DNA from: Paulownia fortunei
Lineage: Eukaryota; Streptophyta; Magnoliopsida; Lamiales; Paulowniaceae
NCBI GenBank assembly: GCA_019321725.1
Contig: CM033113.1
Location: 2,108,001 to 2,172,000, forward strand
Direction of reading: 5' to 3'
DNA length: 64,000 bases
Shown here piece by piece: positions 1-11,700 of this stretch (its first letter is position 1; each line of letters starts with the position of its first letter). Below the pieces are notes generated by a model. It did not search any database, was not told where the DNA came from, and worked only from the letters and a program-made list of their open reading frames with translations. The position numbers were made by a program, and so were the translations under genes.

Positions 1-2117
1 TATGATACATATAATATAAAATAAAATAATAAATTAGAACTAATGATTCAAATTACAGAAATTGGGATGACTTAAAAGTCATGGCCACATCTTGATCAAC
101 TAAACTATAGTAGTATATTGCTTTGATGTCACACTTTATGCCAACAATTGGAAGAAATTGCTCAAAAATCTTGCACGCAAGCCAATGCCCACAAGGCACA
201 TTTTTGCCACTTAACAAACTTGCATAAGTCCCATTCTGTCCCCAGTCTTTAAAATCTTTTTGCTTGGTCTACAATGTGTGTTACACAATCATCGCCAACT
301 TCATCTTTGCCTTTTAAAGAAAATCTTAGTTGGAATGGCTTTATTTGTAGGGGAAATCATTGCATTCTAACAGCTCCATGTTTTAAGATACAATGTAACA
401 CCTTTCTTAAGCATCCTATAAATAACAAACTTATCATCGTATTATAGTGATTGTTAATCTTGTTTATGAGGTCTTAACCCATCCTACTGTGGACCAACTA
501 GTTAATTGAATTAGGTTGTATTAAACAATATTTTTAAAATTAGATTGGATCGGTCGGTTCAATAGGTTCAATTGAAAATTGAAGGTCGGATTGGTCCACT
601 TAATCTTAGATAATCGAATTTTCAGTTTGACCCGTCAAAATCGATTAAAGACATATCAAAATCATTAAAATTGATTTGACCGATTTTTAATTTTTTTATT
701 ATTTTAAAAAATTTAAACTTGATAATTTGTTATATGTATGTGGGTATTTGGATTTTGTGTTTTGTTAAATATTTTTTAGTTAATTTTTTTTATATTTAAA
801 ATATATTGTATAATAATTATATTATTATATTATTATTTTATATAACATAATAAAAAAATTTAATTAATTTTTATTAAATTGAATCAATTGATTGAATCGA
901 TAATCGATAGAAAGAACAATTTAATTATCGGTCTAATTATAAAAATATTAGTATTAAATCCATATATCTCTTTGTAAACATTCCTACCTTTAGTGCTATT
1001 AGTGTTTTTCTTTTTTTGGTTGTTTTTATAACATAAAGTTTTTGGGGTCGAGTTTTAACAAAGGATGTGGACCTTGAAATAAAGCAATTGATCCAAAAGT
1101 TACATGTGAGTTAGGCTTATAAGATGGGCTATGGATCAACACAGGCCCAACTTTAACATGGCTTTGAACTTGAGAAAATAATCTTTCGATTCTGATTTGG
1201 ATCCTGCTAAGACCAAACTAAATAATAAAAGGTACCCGATTTAATCAATTTTTTGAAAAAATGTCTATATTTACTTATTCTTTAATTTTGGCATTACAAA
1301 AAAAATAAAATTCAGACAGAAACATTTATATATGTAATAGTTTATTTTAAAAAAAATAACATTCTTTAAATAAAACATACTCAAATTTTTGCTCCTCATT
1401 CAAGTACATTACTCATAATCAATTTCTCTTATTATATGGAATATACTACTCATAAAACAACTAAATATTTGAGTTTGTAGGATGCTACAATTTAAGTTTT
1501 TTTTTTGTTTTTTTTTTTTGAAAATTTGATTTTAAGAGCTCTTTGAAGTGCAGAGTCTTGGGCCTCAGCCTGGCCATCAGAACAAGGCCTCATTGGGCCT
1601 TGGCTGCTACAATTTGAGTTCTAACTTTTAAGTATGTTGTGCTTTACGACATTCAAATTTGTACAATGTTATGATTTTCACTATGCTTGCACACATGGTT
1701 GCAAAAACGAACTAAAAAATGTCAGACTCGCTTAAAGATTGATAATAAGAGTTTCTGTTGGCGCTATTTATTCAACATAATAAATAATTTTTTATATTTT
1801 TATTTCGTTAAATAAAATCATATAAACAAGAGTTTTCCTGAAAAATTCACGAGTAGAAAAAGGGTCACATAATGATATTGTTACAGAAGCAACTTATATA
1901 AACAACTCAGTGAAAAATTATTCTAAACACTCAATTTCAACAAATAGGGTACTGATATGAACCCTTCTAAGTATTTTGAACACAAAATACCAAATCAAGA
2001 ACATAATCCCCACCCCCCACCCCCACCCCCAAAAAAAAGACATTATTGCTATTTATGTTACTACTCAAGAATATATATACAAAATATAATGATATTTCTT
2101 GACCTAATGCCTAAAGC
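1..2117. other. AT-rich intergenic DNA
   Basis: No gene is visible. The stretch is AT-rich with short homopolymer runs and stops in every frame. It contains one possible MITE (521-957), listed separately. A C-rich/A-rich run lies at about 2010-2040, just past the end of the MADS gene. Confidence 0.6.
521..957. mobile_element. Possible MITE with imperfect terminal inverted repeats
   Basis: The left end (521-545, TTAAACAATATTTTTAAAAT and on) and the reverse complement of the right end (about 930-957, TTAATACTAATATTTTTATA and on) match imperfectly over about 35 bases. The inside is AT-rich, non-coding and full of GATTGAATCGAT-like palindromes. Size and structure fit a non-autonomous DNA transposon. 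The trinucleotide TTA at each end could be a Tourist-type target duplication, but this is not certain. Confidence 0.35.
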
Positions 2118-2675
2118 CTAAAGCCAAAAACCCTGTATGAATTCAAGAAATTCAGAATCAAATTCAGAATCAACACCCTGATCATGATTTGGGAAAGAAG
2201 TAGAAGCCAAAGATTCCACTCTCTTGGCAACATTATCCCTCAAAACTTCCAAAGCTTCCACATATTCCTCCAGTTCATGCAATTCCATACCCTCAAATGG
2301 TTCGTCCCACCAGCATTCCCTCTCCTCTTCCTTCATCCTCTTTTCCATCTCCAGTCTGCTCACAGCATCCTCGTACTTACGTCGGATAATCTGCCCGCGT
2401 GAACTCGTCCCCGACTCGGGTGAAAAAGCTGCCCCCGTCTGGAAGCGGTCGATCAAGGTTTCCACAGACGGGTGGCCAAAAGCGAAAATCTTTTCCGCCG
2501 GTGACTGCACGAGAATCGCAATTTCCGCACCGCACAGAACACTGAGTTCACTGGCTTTTCTGAACAGACCCGCTCGGCGTTTGGTGAATGTTACTTGCAG
2601 ACTGGTTTTCTTCTCGATTTTCTTGATTTCAATCTTCCTTCGCCCCATTGTTTTCTTGCTTGCATTGTTATCCAT
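2118..2675 (-). CDS. Type I (M-alpha, AGL62-like) MADS-box transcription factor
   Basis: An intronless 185-residue protein. Residues about 10-70 form a MADS domain starting MGRRKIEIKKIE, with the TFTKRRAGLFRKASELSVLCGAEIA core that binds CArG-box DNA and dimerises. There is no K-box. The C-terminal half has an acidic helical stretch (residues about 100-155) with the WWDEPFEGMELHELEEYVEAL pattern shared by AGL62-type proteins. Single-exon structure, length and the missing K-box place it in type I M-alpha. Members of this class (AGL62, AGL61 and relatives) act mainly in female gametophyte and endosperm development; that role here is inference. The start at 2675 is the first ATG; a second in-frame Met at residue 10 begins the MADS domain. 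A TATA-like box lies about 75 bases upstream. Confidence 0.9.
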   Translation of the reverse strand: MDNNASKKTMGRRKIEIKKIEKKTSLQVTFTKRRAGLFRKASELSVLCGAEIAILVQSPAEKIFAFGHPSVETLIDRFQTGAAFSPESGTSSRGQIIRRKYEDAVSRLEMEKRMKEEERECWWDEPFEGMELHELEEYVEALEVLRDNVAKRVESLASTSFPNHDQGVDSEFDSEFLEFIQGFWL

Positions 2676-2747
2676 GGCTGCAGACAGTAAAAGAAAGAAA
2701 GAAAAAACGTTGTTCTTTTTCCCTTCTGCTTGTAATTAATGTCTCGT

Positions 2748-2756
2748 TTATTTATA
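2748..2756 (-). promoter_or_regulatory. TATA box of the MADS gene
   Basis: On the minus strand the sequence reads TATAAATAA, about 75 bases upstream of the MADS start codon. This leaves room for a short leader. Confidence 0.55.
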
Positions 2757-5380
2757 AAAGATTTTGTGTGGAGAATTAATTACTGGGATTCTTTTTCCAA
2801 ATATAACAGCCGTAGGATCCTATACTTCTCGATTTTTTTCTGCAACTTTATTAATTATTGATGTATTTAAAAAAGGAAATTCAGATAATTTTTTCATATG
2901 ATAAAATGTGTACATTTGTATAGGCATTTTAACGAGAAAAACAAAAAAGAAAAAGAAAAAGAAAAAGAAAATTTCAGTTTGATTTTTTCATTTAAATATT
3001 TTTATATGTTTCAAATACATCTCGAGTTTACTTCAGCTGCTAACTAGCTATTTCTCACTTCTTACAAAAGCATAATTTTCTGAAAATGTAAATTATTAAG
3101 TTGTGTTTGTTTGTGTTACACTGGCCTAACAAAGACTGGCATGGGTTTCATATTCAATTTTAATAATAAATTTAATTATCTCAACTTTGTCTCCTTTCAA
3201 ATATGTAATTTAATTTGTTTGGACATAATATTAGTTTAGTTTGTTTATATTTATTTTTTATTTTACGGTAATGAAATAATTATGCATTTATAATTAGTGT
3301 ACTAATTATGCTTTAATTGCTACTTCTTTTGAAATGAATTTATTCCTATTCTTATTTCAATTTTGGGATATAAAGCCCAGACCTTTTTCTGGATTTATGG
3401 ATTTGCCAAAAATATGTTTCAGCAGAACAATTTTTTATTTTTTCTAAGATTGGTTTTCGGTGTTATGCTTGGATTTAAGATTTTGATGAGACAAAAAATG
3501 AAAACGAAAAGTATCAAAATAAAATACAAAGCATTATAATTTGAAGCAAATAAATATTTTTATTAGTGTTTTTCTTCATTAAAATTTTATATTTAAGATA
3601 TTTTATAAATGATCAACAATATGCTTAAAAGACAATGAAATAATTTTTCATCAGTTTTCCTTTTTCCTATAATTTTCTCTACTAAATTCAAGATTCAAAT
3701 TGAATTTTAGTGGAAAAGGTATATTTTTATTTAAAAAGACGAAAAGAACTTGTATAATTGCCATTACAATATATATTATCTTTTACATTTCATCATGATA
3801 TTAAATTACATCTTAAAACCTTAAAATAAATATTTAGAGAAGATACATGAAGAAATTTCATTTTATTCGGCTCATTCTATCTGCACTTGAATTGAATGCC
3901 TTAATCTTTATGTAAAATTGATTAGTCAAGTGAATAAATTCTTGAATGCAATAGTAAATGATTTAAAAATAATTCGAACGGTGTAAAAGAATGCATGAAA
4001 TATTGTAGTAAAAACCTTTATAAAACTCATACTTTCAAAAAAATGATATAAAATTAATAAAAAAACCATACATTGAGCTTTATATTGTAATATATATAGA
4101 CCCAAATATAGATCAGGATATTTAAATACGGATGGAGGCAGTAATGTTTTATTAATTTTCCCATTACTATAAATTGGGAAACCTAAAGATCAGATTTCAA
4201 AAAAATGAAAAATTTAGGCTATGTTTTGAATCAGTTTGGTTCCCATTTTTTGCAGCTTTCGTGTTTTTTCAAGAAATGAAACCAAAATTCAAATATTAAT
4301 TTTTTAAAAAATACATTTTCATCTCTTTCCAAAAAATTATAAAAAAATCATACTCATTTTTATACATACATGATACATGTATATATTTGATTATTATATA
4401 TTTTTATATATATTTAAATTATTTGATAATAATAAAAAATATATTTATATTGTTCAATCATTATATAAATCTAAAAAATAATATATAATAATTCAAATTG
4501 ATAATGTGACACTATTAATCAAACAAAATCTTATAATGACATGATATGACAGCATAAAATGTTAGAATCATAAAACTTTAAAAGCCTCTTAAATCGTATT
4601 GCACCATACCGTTGATACTGATTTAAAAACTTAAATCAAAACTACACCACCTCATATTTTTTAAATTTAGTATAGTTACTTAAGTTAATAAGTTATTTAG
4701 TTGAGTTTAATTTTTGATCATGTAACATTGGAATATTAATTAATTTATTTATCATTTCTACATCTAGTAGTTAATTGCTTAAAAAAAAATAGTGGATGAA
4801 AATTAAATGTGCATAGATATGTAAAAGAAAAAAAAATATTGGTGGCATTGATGAAAATGATTTTCATGTTATAATTTTTAATCAATAAAACTATGTATAT
4901 TTAGTCATATTATCTTTAATCTATAATTGAAATTGAATAAATATAATATATATGACATAAAAAATACATTTTTTTTAATTTATCAATTTCTCTTCTTTTT
5001 TTTTGTTCAAACGGCACACACCTATCAAAGCCGTAAATTAATTTTTAGAAAAATTACACATAGTTCGATTTTAAATTAGCGAGGAAAAAAAAAAGGCAAG
5101 ACACACCATGATCATTTATATAAAAAATATGTTAGATAGAATTAAAACCAAACATATTTCTCAATCACTATATAATTTCACGCAATAATTTTTTTTCAAT
5201 TATTTTTCACAGAAATATTTAACTTGAAATCCAACTATCTCCAATTAAAATACTGGCGCGTGCTGAAAATCATAGGAAACGACCATGCCCCTTTCGGAAA
5301 GGACTCTTTCTTTTGGTCAAGTTTAATACCATAAATTATTACAAAACCGGCCACCATCTCATACAATCTATACATACACA
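2757..5380. other. AT-rich intergenic DNA between divergent genes
   Basis: No gene is seen. There is an AAAAAG-type simple repeat at about 2940-2970 and long AT-rich tracts. The stretch separates the MADS gene (minus) from the THH1-like gene (plus), so both promoters lie in it. Confidence 0.55.
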
Positions 5381-5440
5381 TATATATAGAGAGAGAAATT
5401 GAATGAGAGAGAGAGAGAGGGAGACTGTGTGATGGATAGA

Positions 5441-5448
5441 TATATAAA
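5441..5448 (+). promoter_or_regulatory. TATA box of the THH1-like gene
   Basis: TATATAAA lies about 340 bases upstream of the start codon. It follows a GAGAGA-rich tract (about 5391-5422), common in plant core promoters and leaders. A transcription start near 5475 would give a leader of about 315 bases. Confidence 0.5.
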
Positions 5449-5789
5449 GGGGGTGGGGGAATCCACAGGCAGATCTGTAGACTAGCAAAAAATGTGAAGA
5501 TACCATCGAAAAATTCTATAAAGAGAAAAAGATATCCCTTTAGATACTTGCCGCACCACCATTTTTTCTTTCCTTTCTTAGTTCACAACGAGGATAAAAA
5601 TATTACGTTTACATACATTCGCTGTATGAATACAATTGTACACATATAGAATCACTCTACAAAATTTGCCCCTTGCATTGACCTTTTTCTTGAGAGTATT
5701 TATTCGGTATGAACACACACGGAGGGTGAGAGTGTGTGTTTGTGTTGAATGGTGTAAAAGAAAGAGGGAGAAATAATAGTAAAAAAAAC

Positions 5790-8700
5790 ATGTTGGAATT
5801 GAGAGAGGGAAGGAGGTGCTATCCAGAGGCGGTGGAGGGAGTGAATGTGGGTCTGGCTTGTGTTGATGGTGTGATTGCATTCCTTGCTTTCTATCAGGTA
5901 ATTCTTGTTTCTTGTTTCTGATTTTTATTGTTGTATATTGGTCGATTGACATTGTCTGCAATTATTTTTTCACGATGAAAACTTGTTTCTTGGGGTTTCT
6001 TGTTTTTCTTGACAATTTTATTATTTTGGAAGAAGGTTCAGAGAGTGAAAGTCACACGTTTGCAAATTTCTGGGTCTCTTTTATCTTGTGTTTCTCTTGT
6101 ACGTGGGCGGTTTTTTCAATTTTCTTGTTTTGGTTTGCTTCAGTTTTGGTGAAGGAATAAATGTTTTGAGTATTTTCTTGAATTTTAGATTTTATGGTTA
6201 TATCTGGGGCTTAATTTGGTTAAAATGAATGGCAAATTGGGAATATTGAGCAATCATAATCATATTGTGTGTGTGACTGAGGCTTATTGACAATGTCCAA
6301 AAAATGAAGAGACCTGGGGCCCTAGGCTGCTGCAGAAAGTATCTGCAAACATTTCTAGATGTGAATCAATTCATTATTGTGTCAAGACTTAGTAATTTAT
6401 AGCAAAAGATCAAGATTGTGAGTTGGAATTGTGAATCTTTTGCTTTTAAATTTAAACAGGATTTCCTTCAATTCTGATTTTGAAAATTCGTTTAATAATT
6501 ATTTCTTTATACTATTTTCATACTTTGACATTCATGCCATGCTTGAGATTCTATAAAGGAATGAAACATTGAAATATTGGGGGTGATAGATTGATCATGG
6601 TTGGGTTTGTGAAGCCATTGTTATCTGAAAAGTTTTATTAGTGAAGATTCTCTCTCAAAAAGCTTATTTTTTTGGTGGCATTGCTATAGCGATGGCTGCC
6701 AAAGTAGTTCGAGGAATATAGTTATAGCTGTCAAAGTACCTCAGGTATTTTCACGTGTGGCAGTAGCTGCCAAAATACCTTGGGGAATGCTGCAATAGCT
6801 GTTTTTTAATGTGAGTTCCAAGGCAGCGGATGTACTATCACGCCATAATGGCCATGTAATGCTTGGTGTTGAGTACTGAAATATAGCTGTTAAACACGTT
6901 TTCTGTGCCACTGTTCTGGTGCTGCCTTTCATCTTATAAGGATAACAACTGTGTTGGTTCACGTGATTCATGATCGCTTTAGAAATATTTTGGATTTAAT
7001 ATTTGTGTGACAAGATAGATTGGTTTTTCTGGATTTTTAAATGATTACCATAGTTTAGGAGAAATGTTTTCCAGTTTAATGATGCAACCATTAAAAGAGT
7101 ACAGTAGAATCTAGACCTTTAACGCTGGGCAAAAGTTTTAGCCCTGACTGCTGCCTAATTATTCAAACTTCCGAGTGATGATAATGTGTTTTAGGCAAGA
7201 GGCAGTCTTCTCTGCCTCATTGACTCTATATGCTCCTAATCTTGCTTGTTCCATCTTGAGCATGAATATTGTGGTGTTTTTCAGATGTATGCATTCCCTT
7301 ATTAAATTATCACTTGAAATCTGAAAAACTGTCATATTAGATAAGGTGGTGGGATTATTTAACTATAATTGGTTTTCTCTAATAAGCAATTGATATGGCA
7401 ACGAGGTTTGACTACCAGGAATCTATTAATAAATCATTATCATCTCTTGTGTGTAGCAAAATTCTTGACATTCGTTTTATTGTATGGCAGTCAATTTTTC
7501 CCTACATGAATCTGGTGTTCAATGACTACTTGGTTTTGATATTCTATCCTGCGCTAGTAATGGCCCAACTCGCCACCAATTTGTGGCTCTTACATCGACA
7601 AATAATGATAAAAAAAAATAGTTGGAGACATTCCAAACTGTAATGGTATTTTTGCTTTTGACGATGAGTTCAATCTGCGTTTCAAGTATCCACTGATCCT
7701 GGAAAATGACCCAATTTGTGTTATTACAGATAGAAGAATAAATAGGGAACATCCAGAAAATGGTGTTATGTAAGGAAGCTAAAAATAGGAGGAAAATGTT
7801 GTTAGCAAACTAATTTCATGAATAGATAGACATATGCTTTATGGTATGGAAAAGCTACCATATATTATTAAAACACAAAATTATTGAGGAGCTTTTCAAG
7901 TATCAATCACGTGCTACTTTACTATAAGTTTGTTTCTTACGTTTAGCTATATTTTTCTTTCATTCACTGTGAAGGTTTTGGATTGCAAAGGGAGTTGGTT
8001 GTGATTTCATAAAAATCTCGGAATGGGTTTGTGCCCCAATAGGTGCTTTATAAATAAAATAGTTATTATAGAATTTGAATAATTTAATAACAGGCTATAT
8101 AGAAAAAAACTCAAAGCATTTTTGATTTGAAAATATTGTGTATTTTGCCAAAATGTTTAATTGAGAAAGATTAGCTTGATACTGCCAACTCTACGTGCAA
8201 CTTTATTCAAGTAAAATAGAAATCTCTTATCTAGATGCTACTGGAGTTGCTAAATAAATTGGCTTAATAGATGTTTTGTTCTACATCAGAAAAAGCTTCA
8301 AGCGTGATGTTTTCGTACTGTAATTTATGCCAGTTGCTTACTATCTTTTGTCTTCCTCATGTGCTTGATCAATATGTGTTTGCAAATGAAAGTCGATTTA
8401 AATTAGTAGAAAAAGCTCTTTTTACCTTTTTCATTTTAAAGATACTGCTGAACGTCATCTTAATATGGGTTTATTACTAGGTATTGCTTTCTTTATTTCC
8501 CATTTGTTAATTCTTTAAGGGTTGGCTTTAGTGCTTACCTTTTTCTTACCGGATTTCCCATCCTCCATTGTACCAGTTAATGAGAATTCATTCAAGGAAT
8601 TCACAGCTTGGATGGACCCGTCAAAAGGTAAGCATTTGTATGACGCCTCTTGATCTGGTTACTTGTTCTTTTGACTGTTTGCAACTGTATTTTGTGATTT

Positions 8701-11700
8701 CTTTCAGTTAGTGGATAAGATGGAGTAAATTGGAATCAGTAATCTTGTTCATCATGTTCAGTATTTACCTCATTGTATTATTTCCAGTCTGTTAGATTGG
8801 TTTCAGCCATTGATTGTTCTTGATTTTTTCAAAATTTTTATTAATTTCTACTTACATTTTTGTAAGGATCTTTCTATCAGTAGAGGAATGATCTGAATTC
8901 TCTCTGATGCAGTTTTTTAATTTTCTATTCTTTTAACAATTTAAGCTCATGCGATCTTATTTCTATATTAGATTGCTCTATACCATTTTCCGAAACCATT
9001 TCATTTTGAATGATTCAGTACCTATGCACTGGAGGAATAGTTGGGTGTTGAGAATGCTAGTTTTGTTTTGTGGTTGAGATGTGAGAAATCGGTCAAACAT
9101 TTTATGGAGCTATATTGGCTGGTATTTTTGTAATATTTGAATCTTTATCTGATAAAATGGTTTTTTTATTTTCAGGTCTTTCATCTAATGATTGGAATCT
9201 CTAATTTCGGTGAGCATTACTAGCTTTCAGATTACTGCATTTTACAAGTTCTTTCAGTGATAAATTCTAAATGCCATATACATGGAAGCATGCTTGCATC
9301 TTGTATTCTTGCAGGAATATTCTTTTTCTTAAAACTTTTGGCATGCCAAATTGGACCGTAACTGCTTGAACCATAAGATTTCCTTAAGATTTCTGGCTGC
9401 CTTGTGGCAAATGTATGGCGCTCCTTGTACAAGTGTATATTGTTAAAAAATAAGTCTGATAGTGTACTTCTCTGAGCTCCCCCATTCATTCTTAGGAAAA
9501 ATGTTTAACCCTTTTTTTCAATGAATTTAGTTCTTTGATAAATGTTGTTTATTTTTGATGAATGCGCATTGCAGTTTTTCCAAATCAGCTAATACTTTTG
9601 GATGACAGAGCACTTGTAAATAATACTGGGGCTGTAGAACAGTACTTCGAGTGACTAGTAAGAACAAGCGATCTATACTAGCCTCTTTCTATGACTTAGA
9701 GACTGAGCTTGATCAGGATATCATGTTGCAAATTTCACACTGTGCTCGTGTAGGTTGTGGTGAAAACTGAGCAATTAACCCATGAAACGCATAGAATGTT
9801 AAGTGCATGGTTCAAGCAGAAACTGTAGACAAGCTAACCTTATGACCGCCAAATGTGGGTAGAAAGCCTACTTGACTTGTATACAGTCTTTGAAATTGAA
9901 AACCATTAACAACCTTTCTTTTGTTCTCTGTCTGTGAGCTGTATGGCATAATATTCCTTTGGTTCGTCTTTCATCTTCTGGCATGATTCATTTATACTGT
10001 GTGCCACTGGTTTGTGTTTCTTTGATGATTTACGGCCGTTGAAAACATAAGAAAATTCCATGACATCAAATGGAGAATGCTGCTCAATCTGAGCAATTGT
10101 ACCGCTGGCTTGAGCAGCCCTTGATAGTGAATTTTTTATATTACTTTACTTGCAGTAATCAGGGTTTTCATGACAGTAAGAATCTCATGTATAGAACTTA
10201 TAGATTTGTCCTTACAATAAATTTATTTGCCCGTCTGAAGCTGCTTTCTGACAATGCTTTAGGCTATCCATATTCAACAAGCTTCCTATTTTGGCTGTTG
10301 ATAACTCATGAAATTGAAATTTTCACTGGCAGGTTATTTCCTTTATTTTGTGTTAACTCTTGTTGCTGCTTGTAAGGGTTGGATTTGCTGGTCACATTCC
10401 TGTGGTTTCATTGTCATGGGTAGGGAAATTACCAGCCTGTTATGTGATTATAAAGTTTTCAATCTCCATGATCATAGTATAAGGATGCTTACCGCAGAGA
10501 TATTATCATTTTCAGCCTTCCCCAAAATTCTGTTTGTTGCAGCATTTCTTCTACTCTTGTCATTTTGGTAAGTTTTCTTCCTTGTCTTAACAAATTAAGA
10601 TTTTTGTTTCTACTTGTATTCTGATCTGTAATATGATATTATGCCACATTTTCAGCAATACGTGTTATAGTGTGTACAATATTCATAATCTGGCATTTCC
10701 CACCTACATTATTGCATCATGCAGTGCAACACTAAAATTAAGAATATGTCGAATATAATATTCCATGATTTTCATACCCCCGCGCCTAGTCTTTCTATAT
10801 CATTCAATAAAATATAAAATATTGTTGATTTCAATTGGTTGGGGATCTTCACATTTGCATGGCAAGCAATCATTTTATAAGAACATACATATCATCGCGA
10901 TTTATTTACTGTCTCAGGCCTGAAATACAACTGGTTGACTACTCGTGATGGAGATTTTGTAAAAATGATATATCTGAACTGTTGTCTAGTGAGCTAGAAG
11001 AACTGCAGATAAAAACTGTTTACATGTAATCTTGTTCTTTGTACTTGACTAACTTTACAGAGCTATATCTTGCACTCATTTTCTATATATTATCTCCAAC
11101 CAAGAAATGATGATTATTATGCACTAGAACTGTAAAAATTGTACCATGGACATTGCCTCAGCATTTGACAGTTTCCTTTTGCGCCCCTTTTTTTCATCAA
11201 CTCTTTGCAGTTTACCAATTATGTATTTTGGAATTTCTAATTGTGTTTGATGCTCTAGCTAAAGAAAGTTAATTACTTAAGTAAATTAAGATAAGCCTCA
11301 TTTAGAATTGATGGTTTGCAGGGTTGACCTTTGCCATCAATCAAATGACGATGATGAAGATGAAGGATGTAGCCCCCGTGAAGCCCTGCTGGAGAAGATC
11401 AATAAAACTGATTTGAATGCCAGTGTTCGTCGAAGATGTTGCACCTTAAGGTCCCTTCGTATAGGAAGCCGGCAAAAAATTGTGATTCTGGTAGAGAAGC
11501 AACTTTTAATTCTTTGGCATCAGTCAATTGTTTTGGAATTTTTATATCATCCACCTTTTATCTTATCTGATAACAAATTGTCACCAGGTTACTGTTTTAG
11601 TTTTTGCAATAATGATAGCGTCTTCCGTGCTGATTTGGATTGGGATGGGAAAGAGTCCTGTCGACTCTGCAGTCGTTGCTCAGGCATGCTGTCATGACTC

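Noticed and set aside
2224..2739. 171-codon plus-strand frame over the MADS gene
   Set aside because: It is the shadow of the MADS coding sequence, which has a full domain and a TATA box on the minus strand.
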